Positions 1 through 8,327 of a DNA stretch of 64,000 nucleotides are shown piece by piece. The notes below the pieces were generated by a model. That model made no database searches and was not told where the DNA came from. It worked only from the letters and a program-made list of their open reading frames with translations. Position 1 is the first letter of the stretch. Every line of letters begins with the position of its first letter. The position numbers were made by a program, and so were the translations under genes. This DNA comes from a virus. The DNA is taken from positions 1 through 64,000 of IMG/VR virus record IMGVR_UViG_3300026488_000001; one strand, 5' to 3'.

Positions 1-195
1 GATTACCAAATTGTTGAATATATCTCCTAAGCAAAGTAATAAATCAGGTTTTTCAACCTCTACAATCTCTGATAACCAGTACATTGAATTTAAGATACGA
101 TTTAACTCCTTTGTGAAGCGATTCTCTTGCCTGTTCCAAGGAATAAATGACCCTTTTTCCCTAAAATGAATATCGGAATAATAAAGAATTTTCAT
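1..195 (-). CDS. Calcineurin-like phosphoesterase, SbcD/gp47-like (3' end outside window)
   Basis: The gene runs off the left edge; only the first 65 residues are present. They start MKILYYSDIHF and reach LLLCLGDIFN, which match the first two metal-binding motifs (D-x-H and G-D) of metallophosphoesterases such as SbcD and T4 gp47. The ATG at 195 has a strong AAGGAGG ribosome site. Within a replication/recombination arm, the nuclease subunit of an Mre11/SbcD-type repair complex is likely, but a different phosphoesterase is possible because the diagnostic C-terminal half is missing. Confidence 0.6.
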   Translation of the reverse strand, partial: MKILYYSDIHFREKGSFIPWNRQENRFTKELNRILNSMYWLSEIVEVEKPDLLLCLGDIFNNLVI

Positions 196-230
196 TATCC
201 CTCCTTTTTGTTGTTTTTACAAGAGATGGA

Positions 231-260
231 AAAAATAGGGTTGACTAAAAAGCCAACCCT
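231..260 (-). terminator. Rho-independent terminator after the 273-aa gene
   Basis: On the minus strand a 9-bp stem (GGGTTGGCT with AGTCAACCC, one G-U pair) closes a TTTT loop and is followed by TATTTTTTCC. The hairpin overlaps the stop codon of the upstream gene (245-247), so it would end that leftward unit just before the phosphoesterase gene. Confidence 0.7.
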
Positions 261-1066
261 AAATCCCTAATCATTTTTCTTCTAATTTTCAACCACTTAT
301 CTCTACCGTCTTTATACTTCCACTTACCTGTTTCAGTTAGTACTTTTGCTAAGAATAAAGGTTCAAACTTTCTATTTTTCCAAGTTCCTTTATTAACTTG
401 CCTTTCCATATATTCCAATACTTCAGGACTTGGATTAAAATATTCTTCAAAAAATACCTTTGTCCCTTCATCTTGGGTTTCAGCCCAAGCCATTATTTTC
501 TCTAATAAATCTCTTGAAACTGCATACATTTCAGGTTCTATAAACTTTACATAAAAAGGATATTTGCTTATATTTGAATATGGAGATATAACACTTTCCA
601 TAAAAGATAATTGTTCTTGAGCTTCCACAACATCTGAAAGTGGAAGCTCTTTCTCTTGTTCTTTTCTAATCAAAGATTTAATATGATTATGAAGACAGGT
701 TTTAATATATTTCCATTTCTGAAATTCCGATAAAATCCTAACTTGTGGAGAGTTAAGAAGTTCCAAACCTTTTAAAAATAACTCTTGATAAAGTTCATCA
801 TAATCTAACTCTTTTGGTTTTCTTTGAAGAAATTTATGAATATGACTCTCAAGAGATACAGCATAGACTTCCTGTGGAGGAATTTCAGAAAGACCATAGA
901 ATCTAAGGATTTTATTGACTTCATCAACATTCTTGCATTTTCTTATGTTATTGATGCATTCATCAGCTATAGAGAACGGGATTGATAGCCATTTTTGGAA
1001 CTTATCTGAAAATATTATTACAATCCTCTGTTTTCCATTTCTAATCCCACGCTTCTGAACTCTCAT
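245..1066 (-). CDS. Unknown protein with a faint sigma region 2-like segment
   Basis: The 273-residue protein begins at an ATG with an AAGGAGGGATT ribosome site. No family is clearly recognised. Residues about 90-145 (DELYQELFLKGLELL, then KYIKTCLHNHIKSLIRKE followed by a polar LPLSD segment) resemble the helical core of sigma factor region 2, where a D-x-x-Q-E helix is followed by an R/K-rich helix. The N-terminus is basic. If this is real it could be a late sigma factor in the manner of T4 gp55, which would fit the non-standard promoters in this genome. Any helical DNA-binding protein could look similar, so this remains a hint. Confidence 0.6.
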   Translation of the reverse strand: MRVQKRGIRNGKQRIVIIFSDKFQKWLSIPFSIADECINNIRKCKNVDEVNKILRFYGLSEIPPQEVYAVSLESHIHKFLQRKPKELDYDELYQELFLKGLELLNSPQVRILSEFQKWKYIKTCLHNHIKSLIRKEQEKELPLSDVVEAQEQLSFMESVISPYSNISKYPFYVKFIEPEMYAVSRDLLEKIMAWAETQDEGTKVFFEEYFNPSPEVLEYMERQVNKGTWKNRKFEPLFLAKVLTETGKWKYKDGRDKWLKIRRKMIRDLGLAF

Positions 1067-1093
1067 AATCCCTCCTTCTACTTTAACAACTTA

Positions 1094-1399
1094 TTACAAT
1101 AAAGGTTCAGCAACCCAAATATCATAACCAATTTCTTCTATCTCTTCAATTGTATATTCTTTCCCAAACTCTAATCTTCCTTTTGGTTTAATCCAAAGTT
1201 GGATATGATCTGGTTGAGGGTTATAAACAGGTCTTCCTTGTACAGGTTTCAACCCCAAAATTTTCACAGTTTGATGTCCTGTAAAAATACCAACCAACTC
1301 ATTTGTCTTAATAAGACTAATAGCATCTTGTTTTGAAATAATTTTAAACTTAAATTTTCCCTGTACTGGAATAAATGCTGATGTGATTGCTACTTTCAT
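1094..1399 (-). CDS. DUF1874-like protein, candidate AcrIII-1 ring nuclease
   Basis: The 101-residue protein has the order of DUF1874 (SIRV1 gp29/AFV3-109 family): a first strand ending in SAFIP, a helix ISKQDAISLIK, a GHQT motif at 41-44, strand HIQLWIKP, then RLEFGKEYTIEEIEEIGYDIWV. In the family, the His of the GH motif (His47 in SIRV1 gp29) degrades cyclic tetra-adenylate, the messenger of type III CRISPR. Here His42 and Arg75 align with His47 and Arg85. The Arg66 and Glu88 equivalents look replaced by His65 and Phe78, and one residue is missing after GH. The fold assignment is therefore moderate and activity uncertain. The ATG follows GGAGGTGTAGAT. Confidence 0.5.
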   Translation of the reverse strand: MKVAITSAFIPVQGKFKFKIISKQDAISLIKTNELVGIFTGHQTVKILGLKPVQGRPVYNPQPDHIQLWIKPKGRLEFGKEYTIEEIEEIGYDIWVAEPLL

Positions 1400-1460
1400 A
1401 TCTACACCTCCATTTATGAGAATTAAAATTGTTATAGTTCTTGACTTTAAAAAGAACTAC

Positions 1461-2171
1461 TTACTCGTTTTCAGGAATGAAATCTACTTCCGCTGTTGGG
1501 TCAACATACTCAATATTTTCATTTTCAGACTCAAAACTATCATAATCCAATCCATCTCCAACTTCTAAAATAACTTCAACAGGTTGTTCTTCCCATTCAC
1601 CGTCCCACCAAACAAAACAACCTATTGTTTTTCCACAAATACCAACAAGTGGTTCAGGATCACCATTCAAATCCCTTCCACGATGGAAATAGAATATATC
1701 CCAACCATATTCTTTTAGTACTTTGCGAAGAGGAGGAAGAGGATTGATACCAAGTTTATAACAACCAAGAATGTAATTCTCAAGTTCTTCTTTACTTTTA
1801 ATACCAAAATGGTCAAGAAGGAGTTGGATAGGGTTATTCTTGTAATATTTTTCTTTTTGTTCCTCTAATTCTTTAGCTATCATTTCTGTCTTGTCAATAA
1901 GATCTAAAATTTCTTGGAGTTCTTTTTCATCAATATAACCATCTTGATAAGCCTTCTTAACTAACTCCCTTGCTCCATCAGGGGAAATTTCGTAAGGATC
2001 GTTCCACAACGGATGAGACACACATCTACAAGTTCCCATTCCTAAATCAATTGATGAATAACAGTTCAGCTCTTCAACCCAAATTTTACCTTCTTTTGGA
2101 TTGATTAGAAGTTCTTTGTCAACAACTTCCTCTCTATGTTGGTTAGTAACTTTACTAAGAATTACTTTCAT
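1461..2171 (-). CDS. Unknown acidic protein
   Basis: The protein has 236 residues and no recognised domain. It contains a central helical, charged stretch (about 75-125) and a strongly acidic C-terminal tail rich in E, D and N. Cys/His residues near 48-53 (CRCVSH) might bind metal, but no complete site is visible. Its ribosome site is locked in a perfect 10-bp hairpin (2178-2218), so translation is likely to be controlled. Confidence 0.65.
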   Translation of the reverse strand: MKVILSKVTNQHREEVVDKELLINPKEGKIWVEELNCYSSIDLGMGTCRCVSHPLWNDPYEISPDGARELVKKAYQDGYIDEKELQEILDLIDKTEMIAKELEEQKEKYYKNNPIQLLLDHFGIKSKEELENYILGCYKLGINPLPPLRKVLKEYGWDIFYFHRGRDLNGDPEPLVGICGKTIGCFVWWDGEWEEQPVEVILEVGDGLDYDSFESENENIEYVDPTAEVDFIPENE

Positions 2172-2177
2172 TTTTCA

Positions 2178-2218
2178 CCTCCTAATCCGTTTTCTCTAAA
2201 TATAACCAGATTAGGAGG
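2178..2218 (-). promoter_or_regulatory. Hairpin sequestering the ribosome site of the 236-aa gene
   Basis: In the leader of the gene starting at 2171, GATTAGGAGG (2178-2187, read on the minus strand) contains the ribosome site. It pairs perfectly with CCTCCTAATC (2209-2218) across a 21-nt loop. The stem contains an exact anti-Shine-Dalgarno. Opening it by heat, a protein or an antisense RNA would be needed for efficient initiation. Confidence 0.55.
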
Positions 2219-2236
2219 AAATGTCAACCCTTTTTC

Positions 2237-2821
2237 TTAAAATCTACCTTGTTTTCTCCACAATGCTATTAACTTCAATTGTTCCAAGTCTTCCAATCTT
2301 TCAGGTAGGTATCTTCTAACCAATTCTTCAAACCTCTCCATATCAAAATTTTTCCAACCTAATATTACCATTAAATCCTGTTCATCCTTGTCTCTCATAG
2401 TATCTAACTTCATCAAGGCAAGATATTCAGGTTTAACAACCGCTAACTTACTTCCTTCATAGTTAACTATATTAGGATTATTCAATGCTTCTCTCTCGTA
2501 ATTTTTTGATTCTACTTTAATATCAACATCTACTCCATTTACCTGTAGAATAATCCACTCTGCATCTTGAAAGTAGTGTTTATCAATTAATTTTGCTTGT
2601 TTAATGAACTCGTCTAATTCATTCCCTGCTTTTAGAGAAATCAGCAAATCAATGTCAGGTGTTAAAGGTCTTGCATTTCTATCGTATATTCTCAAAGCAA
2701 AACCACCGATTATCAAATAATTCTTAATTGAAAATACTTGAGAAATCAATTTCAAAGTTTCTCTTGCTTTAGATTCATTAGTGAATTCTTTAAGAGCTTC
2801 ATTAATATTTTTAACCAACAT
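2237..2821 (-). CDS. MNT-type nucleotidyltransferase (AbiEii/DUF6036-like)
   Basis: The 194-residue protein shows the pol-beta nucleotidyltransferase pattern. It has GGFALRIY (the GG motif, about 38-45), TPDIDLLI (two catalytic Asp, about 54-61) and VDVDIKV (third acidic residue, about 100-106). A KPEYLALMKLDTMRDKDEQDL helix follows, typical of AbiEii/DUF6036-like enzymes. Such proteins transfer nucleotides to tRNA or proteins, often as toxins or abortive-infection effectors; no partner antitoxin is next to it. It starts inside the old reading frame of the upstream methyltransferase, showing that the two genes were translationally coupled. Confidence 0.75.
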   Translation of the reverse strand: MLVKNINEALKEFTNESKARETLKLISQVFSIKNYLIIGGFALRIYDRNARPLTPDIDLLISLKAGNELDEFIKQAKLIDKHYFQDAEWIILQVNGVDVDIKVESKNYEREALNNPNIVNYEGSKLAVVKPEYLALMKLDTMRDKDEQDLMVILGWKNFDMERFEELVRRYLPERLEDLEQLKLIALWRKQGRF

Positions 2822-2868
2822 CTTTAACCTCCTCTATTCTCTTCTTAGCTATTTCACAATATTTCTCA

Positions 2869-3684
2869 TTAATTTCTATTCCTATCAATTTCTATTCCTA
2901 TCCATCTCCTATTTAACTTTTCACAAGCTACTGCTGTAGTTCCACTTCCAAAGAATGGATCAAGAATTATATCTTCAACAAAACTCCCTATTTTAATTAT
3001 TCTAATTACCAGCTCAACCGGAAAAGGTGCAGGATGACCTATTTTCTTAGCTCTTTCTGGTTTAATTTCCCAAATTTGCATCCCAAATTCTTTGAATTCA
3101 CCTGGAGTTAAAGCTGATTTCTTTCTTAGATCATCTGTGATATTTTTTCTTTTTCCAGCCTTTCTAAACCAGAGAATATATTCAACTTCTTGTACTATAG
3201 GAATACAACCAGGGGAACGGAATCGTCCATAACTCCCTAACAACCTATTAGCACCACCACTTGCATGTTTTCCTCTAATCTTTTTCCAAAGTATCATTTC
3301 TTTGTAATCAAAGATTTTATTTAAATTAACTATTAAATAAGCATGAGTAGGTAGAACAATAGATTTTTTAAAAACAGATTTGAGAGAGGTATGAGCATCA
3401 TCTATGTTTATGTAAAGATTTCCTCCTTTAACAAGCACTCTTTCAGTAAGAGTAAAAGTATTTAAAAGCATATTAAGATATTTTTGATAACCTTCTAGAG
3501 TCTTCTCCTTATCTTCATATTCTTTTCCTACAAAATAAGGAGGTGATGTAACAACCAAGTCTACACTCTCTTCAGGAAATTTCTTCATTATTTCTAAACA
3601 ATCTCCACAATAGAGTATTCCATTCTCAGTTTCAAAATATCTGTTTTCTTTAGGAAATATGTCTTTCCAATTTCTCACTTCCAT
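2869..3684 (-). CDS. DNA methyltransferase (beta class, N4/N6), C-terminally frameshifted
   Basis: The 271-residue protein has motif IV TSPPY (about 46-50) before motif I DPFFGSGTT near the C-terminus, the beta-class order of N4-cytosine or N6-adenine methyltransferases. TSPPY is commoner in N4-cytosine enzymes. The start ATG at 3684 has GGAGGGTAAAGAT. The N-terminus (WKDIFPKENRYFETENGILYC) closely matches the methyltransferase at 31011. A 16-bp tandem duplication shifts the frame after WIGIEI, so the last helix present in the paralogue (INEKYCEIAKRRIEEV) is replaced by DRNRN. Most catalytic parts remain, so activity may or may not survive. Confidence 0.88.
   Translation of the reverse strand: MEVRNWKDIFPKENRYFETENGILYCGDCLEIMKKFPEESVDLVVTSPPYFVGKEYEDKEKTLEGYQKYLNMLLNTFTLTERVLVKGGNLYINIDDAHTSLKSVFKKSIVLPTHAYLIVNLNKIFDYKEMILWKKIRGKHASGGANRLLGSYGRFRSPGCIPIVQEVEYILWFRKAGKRKNITDDLRKKSALTPGEFKEFGMQIWEIKPERAKKIGHPAPFPVELVIRIIKIGSFVEDIILDPFFGSGTTAVACEKLNRRWIGIEIDRNRN
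2871..2902 (-). repeat. 16-bp tandem duplication causing a frameshift
   Basis: The 16-mer AATTTCTATTCCTATC (plus strand) occurs twice back to back at 2871-2886 and 2887-2902. Removing one copy restores a methyltransferase frame that continues NEKYCEIAKKRIEEVKDVG and stops at 2811-2813, overlapping the next gene. The intact paralogue at 31.7 kb has a single copy of the equivalent sequence. Confidence 0.85.
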
Positions 3685-6365
3685 ATCTTTACCCTCCAAG
3701 TTTCTTTCTTTGGTGAATATATGAATTGATCAATTGCAGGTTCATCAAAATCTTCTTCATTAATCTTTTCAACCTCAACATTATGACTCATTTCTATTAA
3801 TTGTTTAAACATTAATAAATCTCTTACAAATCCTGTTCCTTCCAATTCAAGACAATCTGGAGTAATCACCTTTCTTTCCCATTCTATTCCTCCAAACCAA
3901 CTTCCATCCCCCATAGTAGCATCTATCCTAATAGGACAAGTTAACCAATCATAAATCCTTATTGGAATAATCTCAGCATTCTTTATTACAAGATTAAAAA
4001 CTGTAATTAATTCTCCAGGATAAACATCTATAACAATAGCATCGTGAACAGTTCCTATAAGAACAGACTTCAGATTTAATTTTTTCATATTCTCCCAAAG
4101 TCTAACTGCACTTGTAGTAGTTAAATCAGAAGCCGATGATTGAACAGGATAGTTAACAGCTTTACGCTTAGCTTCCTCTTTCTTCCACTTATCAGACTCA
4201 AAAGCCATTGGAACTGGAATAACTCTATTGAATGCTGTTACAACAAAACCATTAGCTAAAACAAACCTGTGCTGATTCTCTATCCATTTTCTAAGATTTG
4301 TATACCCTCCATAAAGATTCTCTACCCATTTCTCAGCTTCTTCTAAACTAATATTAAAATCTTCCGCAAGGGATTTAGCTGTTTTACCATAAAGAATTCC
4401 AAATACAACGGTTTTAGCAATCTTCCTTTCTTGTTTAGTAATTTCTTCCATTGGTTTATTAAATATCATAGATGCAGTTCTTTTATGAACATCTATCCCT
4501 TGCTTATAAGCATCTATAAGTTTGGTTTCATTAGCAAGACTTGCAGCAACCCTAACCTCAAGCTGGGAGTAATCAAAACTAACTATAAGCCCACCTTTAT
4601 CCTTCCACCTACTAACAAACATCCTCTTAATGTCAGACTTTGATGCAACAGTATGAAATCCTGATGACCATCTACCCGTTATTGTTCCTGCTATATTAAA
4701 TTCAGGGTGATACATTCCTAACTCGTCTATACTACTTATAAACCCATTTATATAAGTTGACTTCAATTTTTTGAAAAGTTTTATTCTGTAAAACAATTCT
4801 ATAAATCGTTTTTCTTCTGAATCCTCTGGAAGAGAGGAGAGATATGTATTAATGGCATTCTTACCTAAGGAAGGTTGTCCTTTTTGAGTTGTTTCTACCA
4901 CAGGTAATTGATAGACTTTAAATGCTACTTCCTTTTGATGTTTTTGAGAAGAAGGATTAAACCAAGATACTCTTCTTAGTTCTTTCCATTCCTTAATTTT
5001 AGGTAATTCCTGCAACTCTCTTTCAGCTTTTTCTATTTCAGACTGATATTTATAGTCAAGAAAATCTCTAACTTGTTTATCTACCTTAACTCCTTTTATT
5101 TCAGACTCGGCTATCATAATTGTAGCCTTATTAAGAGCTTCCCTAATCTCGTCACAGTTAAATACTTTAACTCTCTCAGAAAGCACTAAATAAATCTCTT
5201 TAGTAAAGAGGACATCAAATCCGGCATACTTGATTAGTAAAGAAGTTGGAATATTTCCATAATGTCTATCTTTCTTTAAACGATACCTTGACTTTAAATA
5301 TTCCTTAACCTCTTCATCCCATCTACCATCTAAACCTAACACCTTAACAGCTATATCTTTAAGTTGTAAAGTTTCTCCAAGTTGAACCTTATTAAATACA
5401 AAATGAGCTAAAAATAATGTGTCGTCTTTTACTTTAACTTTGGATAAATCCAAACCTGTTTTAGTTACCATAAATTTTAAATCAAATTTAATGTTATGCC
5501 CAATGACAGGAATAGTTTCTAATAACTGTTTTGTAAGTTGTAATACCTTTTGCTTAGAAATATTATCTACTACAACATTAAAAATATCATAATTATCTCC
5601 TGGTAAAGGGTCTTTTTGATATAAAGGAACTACATAACCATAAGGGTCATCAGGAAAACTAAAAGTTAGCATTATAATTTCATCCTTGAAAGGATCAAGC
5701 CCATTTGTTTCTATGTCAAAACAAAACCATTCGGGTTTTTCTTCAAGTTTCTTTTGTAAGAAGTTAATAGCTTTTTTAGGTTGTAAAGGTTTAATAAGAT
5801 TTTCCCATTCCATTTGTCTATTATCTATTACCTTACCAAATACAGATATAAATTTTTGCTTCCATTTAGGATTTCTAAGAACAGCAGCAGGATGAAAGTT
5901 AGGTATAACCTTAAATCCATTCCATTCAAGCTCCTTACCTACAAGTTCAGTAATTTTTCCTCGAATACCCAATCCTTTCAAAGCAGTATTACCTAAAGGC
6001 ATTATAACTACATCTTTGCCTTTAAACTTTTCTAGTTCTTCTAATAGGTAAGGTAAACAGCATTCTATTTCCTTATCAGTAGGAGGTCTAACTCCTTTAT
6101 TAGGATTGAATGGGTCTGCATAAGGGCAACACTTAACTACATTAGTAATATAGCAAACTTCTTCAAATTTCTTATTGAAAAGCCTAAATACCTCTTCCAA
6201 TAATTTACCTGATTTACCTACAAAAGGTTTTCCTTCAAAATCTTCTGTTCTTCCAGGGGATTCTCCTATTATTATAATATTAGGATTTTCTAAATTACCT
6301 CTCGGTTTAACAAAATGAGTTTTACATTGTTTATAAAGCTTACAGGTTTCGCATCTGGAGTTCAT
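3675..6365 (-). CDS. Family 4 uracil-DNA glycosylase / family A DNA polymerase fusion
   Basis: The 896-residue replicative polymerase has three parts. Residues 1-180 form a type-4 UDG: Cys cluster CETCKLYKQC, GESPGRTED, a second Cys set (VKCCP, ECC) for a [4Fe-4S] cluster, and HPAAVLR. Residues about 205-400 form a 3'-5' exonuclease with DIET, NIKFD and YAGFD. The rest is the polymerase: motif A DYSQLEVR, motif B RKIAKTVVFGILYG, motif C VHDA. Motif C normally reads HDE; here the Glu is Ala (codon 4038-4040). There is no 5' nuclease domain; a separate gene at 8797 supplies it. UDG domains fused to phage Pol A are known in SPO1-like phages. ATG at 6365 (GAGGGATAAG upstream) is preferred over GTG at 6377. 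Confidence 0.95.
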   Translation of the reverse strand: MNSRCETCKLYKQCKTHFVKPRGNLENPNIIIIGESPGRTEDFEGKPFVGKSGKLLEEVFRLFNKKFEEVCYITNVVKCCPYADPFNPNKGVRPPTDKEIECCLPYLLEELEKFKGKDVVIMPLGNTALKGLGIRGKITELVGKELEWNGFKVIPNFHPAAVLRNPKWKQKFISVFGKVIDNRQMEWENLIKPLQPKKAINFLQKKLEEKPEWFCFDIETNGLDPFKDEIIMLTFSFPDDPYGYVVPLYQKDPLPGDNYDIFNVVVDNISKQKVLQLTKQLLETIPVIGHNIKFDLKFMVTKTGLDLSKVKVKDDTLFLAHFVFNKVQLGETLQLKDIAVKVLGLDGRWDEEVKEYLKSRYRLKKDRHYGNIPTSLLIKYAGFDVLFTKEIYLVLSERVKVFNCDEIREALNKATIMIAESEIKGVKVDKQVRDFLDYKYQSEIEKAERELQELPKIKEWKELRRVSWFNPSSQKHQKEVAFKVYQLPVVETTQKGQPSLGKNAINTYLSSLPEDSEEKRFIELFYRIKLFKKLKSTYINGFISSIDELGMYHPEFNIAGTITGRWSSGFHTVASKSDIKRMFVSRWKDKGGLIVSFDYSQLEVRVAASLANETKLIDAYKQGIDVHKRTASMIFNKPMEEITKQERKIAKTVVFGILYGKTAKSLAEDFNISLEEAEKWVENLYGGYTNLRKWIENQHRFVLANGFVVTAFNRVIPVPMAFESDKWKKEEAKRKAVNYPVQSSASDLTTTSAVRLWENMKKLNLKSVLIGTVHDAIVIDVYPGELITVFNLVIKNAEIIPIRIYDWLTCPIRIDATMGDGSWFGGIEWERKVITPDCLELEGTGFVRDLLMFKQLIEMSHNVEVEKINEEDFDEPAIDQFIYSPKKETWRVKIWK

Positions 6366-6404
6366 CTTATCCCTCACTTTACTTACAATTTATCAGATAG
6401 ATAA

Positions 6405-6707
6405 TTATTGCTTAAAGCAATACCTTCTTGAAACTTCTACTATTTCAACATTTCCAGAAAGTCTTATAAATTTTCCTTCAGCATCTTCAAACTGCCAACC
6501 ATCACTATTTTGCATTGTATTAGGATACTCTGTGTAATACTCAGCCACAACTTTTCCTCCGGAATAAAGTCTTACTCTAAAACAAGTATCACCAAAATCT
6601 CTACTAATATTAGCAAAGTGATTAGAACAAGATTTTGGAACACAAGAACAAGAATAGGGAGTTATCACCCCTATTAACATTAATAATACTAATAAATACT
6701 TTTTCAT
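6405..6707 (-). CDS. Small exported Cys-rich protein
   Basis: The 100-residue protein starts at 6707 (GAGGTGTAAA upstream). It has a basic start, a hydrophobic signal segment (about 4-18) and a Cys-rich region (CSCVPKSC), so it is probably exported. Several later Cys suggest disulfides. The lipobox is not convincing. Its function is unknown; superinfection exclusion or envelope modification is possible. Confidence 0.6.
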   Translation of the reverse strand: MKKYLLVLLMLIGVITPYSCSCVPKSCSNHFANISRDFGDTCFRVRLYSGGKVVAEYYTEYPNTMQNSDGWQFEDAEGKFIRLSGNVEIVEVSRRYCFKQ

Positions 6708-6726
6708 TTTACACCTCACCAAAAAT

Positions 6727-6993
6727 TTATTTCACTTCAACTACAAAATTTTTATCGTTACTTCCTTTAACATAAAAAGTCTTTTCATCATACATACCAA
6801 ACTTCCATTTTTCATTTAGAGGTAAATTAATATCTACTTCTTTCAAACCTTCTTTTAGTGAATCAGTAATCCAAACTTCAATATTTGAAAGATACTTTGT
6901 TAAAACCAAAGGATTTCCTGTTATTTGCCTATATCCTATAAGAATAGTCGAAAGTAGTTTTTCAGTTGGAAATACTTGAACATACTTAACCAT
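6727..6993 (-). CDS. Small unknown protein
   Basis: The gene encodes 88 residues with a GAGGAGGATAATA ribosome site. It is predicted to be mixed alpha/beta, with no recognised motif. It sits 17 bp after the helicase gene in the same leftward operon. Confidence 0.6.
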   Translation of the reverse strand: MVKYVQVFPTEKLLSTILIGYRQITGNPLVLTKYLSNIEVWITDSLKEGLKEVDINLPLNEKWKFGMYDEKTFYVKGSNDKNFVVEVK

Positions 6994-7009
6994 TATTATC
7001 CTCCTCCAC

Positions 7010-8299
7010 TCACGATTGTATTTCTCCTATATACATAACATCAAGTTTTCTCTTCAAAGGAATTCTTACTCCACTCTTACCTCTTCTGTTGAATCCAAGA
7101 TAAAAGAATCCTTCCTCAGAACCAGTTTTAAAGTTTAATGAACTAATACTCCAACTTCTATGGGCTTTCCTTGCCGAATGTGCAAGGTCATTAGGTTCTA
7201 TTACTTCCCCTTTATCTGGTTTATTCCAAGCATCTCTAACAGGTTGTGAGAAAGTTAAAATTGGAACTTGCCATTTAACAGCTAACTTAATTAAATCTGA
7301 ATAAATATCACCTGAATCCTCATACAAGCTATCTTTACCACCCGTAGTAGGTAATAAGCAATCATCATAATCTACAATAATAAAATCAGGTTTCCATTCT
7401 CTTAAAACCTTTTGTCTCACTAACCAGCTCTGTATATCTAAAACACTTGCAGATTTTTCCGGATAATAAATTACATAAAGATTGTCTTTTAACACTTGAT
7501 TAAAAACTCTTTCTTTTAACATTTCCCATTCATCATTATTCATCTTAAGAATATCTACATAAGTAACATTAGCTATTCTTTGTATATATCTCATTAAAAC
7601 TTCATGGTGAGTTAATTCAAGTGTAATATGTAAAACTTTTTTCTCAAGAAGTATATTTATTGAACCAGTATTAACACCTAAAGCAGATTTTCCAGATTTA
7701 GGTGGTGCTTGAACTACATGAATCTCTCCAGGGGCAAAACCACCATAAAATATATTATCCAACTTGGGAAATCCTGTTGAAACTAAAGTATCAGGTGAAT
7801 ACCTTTTCTTAATTTCTTCTCTAACTTGGTCTAAATCTCCCAAACTAACAGCATTATGACTTGTAGCACCTATCGAAGCTATATATTCAAATTTGTTAAA
7901 TATATAACCCATTTGACCTTCTAATACTAACCTTGGCAATTCAGGAAGTAAAGATTTAATCTCAATTTCTTTCAGAAAATCAATAACTTTTTCTTTAACA
8001 TAAGTTGCATCTACTTTTTCTCTAAAGATTCTTTTAGCTTCTTTAAGAATTTCCTTTTTCTGATCATCTAACCCTAATTGACTAATTGTAGTAGTTATAT
8101 CAGTTAAAACTTTAGCACTATTTAACTCAACATCAGATGTAACTAACTGTATTGACCTAAGAAATAGGTCATAAGGAAACTCAAACATAGAAGGTTCAAG
8201 AAGTGGTAAAAAATCAAGTCTAAAAACAGGATCTTGTGCTATTGCACACAAGACTTGAAATTGAAACTCCTTAGAGTAGAGCTTGGGTTTCTCATTCAT
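7010..8299 (-). CDS. DnaB-type replicative helicase
   Basis: The 429-residue protein has a helical N-terminal half and a RecA-like ATPase in the C-terminal half. Walker A is APPKSGKSALG (about 199-209), with ITLELTHHEVLMR (DnaB H1a-like), Walker B FIIVDYDD and later QPVRDAW. The layout matches DnaB and T4 gp41 hexameric helicases that unwind the fork 5'-3'. It lies between the polymerase and the 5' exonuclease, as expected for a replication cluster. No separate loader is recognised, although the next gene upstream could be one. Confidence 0.9.
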   Translation of the reverse strand: MNEKPKLYSKEFQFQVLCAIAQDPVFRLDFLPLLEPSMFEFPYDLFLRSIQLVTSDVELNSAKVLTDITTTISQLGLDDQKKEILKEAKRIFREKVDATYVKEKVIDFLKEIEIKSLLPELPRLVLEGQMGYIFNKFEYIASIGATSHNAVSLGDLDQVREEIKKRYSPDTLVSTGFPKLDNIFYGGFAPGEIHVVQAPPKSGKSALGVNTGSINILLEKKVLHITLELTHHEVLMRYIQRIANVTYVDILKMNNDEWEMLKERVFNQVLKDNLYVIYYPEKSASVLDIQSWLVRQKVLREWKPDFIIVDYDDCLLPTTGGKDSLYEDSGDIYSDLIKLAVKWQVPILTFSQPVRDAWNKPDKGEVIEPNDLAHSARKAHRSWSISSLNFKTGSEEGFFYLGFNRRGKSGVRIPLKRKLDVMYIGEIQS

Positions 8300-8327
8300 T
8301 CTGAACCTCTTTGTTAGTTGTTATTTA

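Noticed and set aside
1383-1568. Plus-strand 61-codon frame near the left end
   Set aside because: It overlaps two leftward genes and has no ribosome site.
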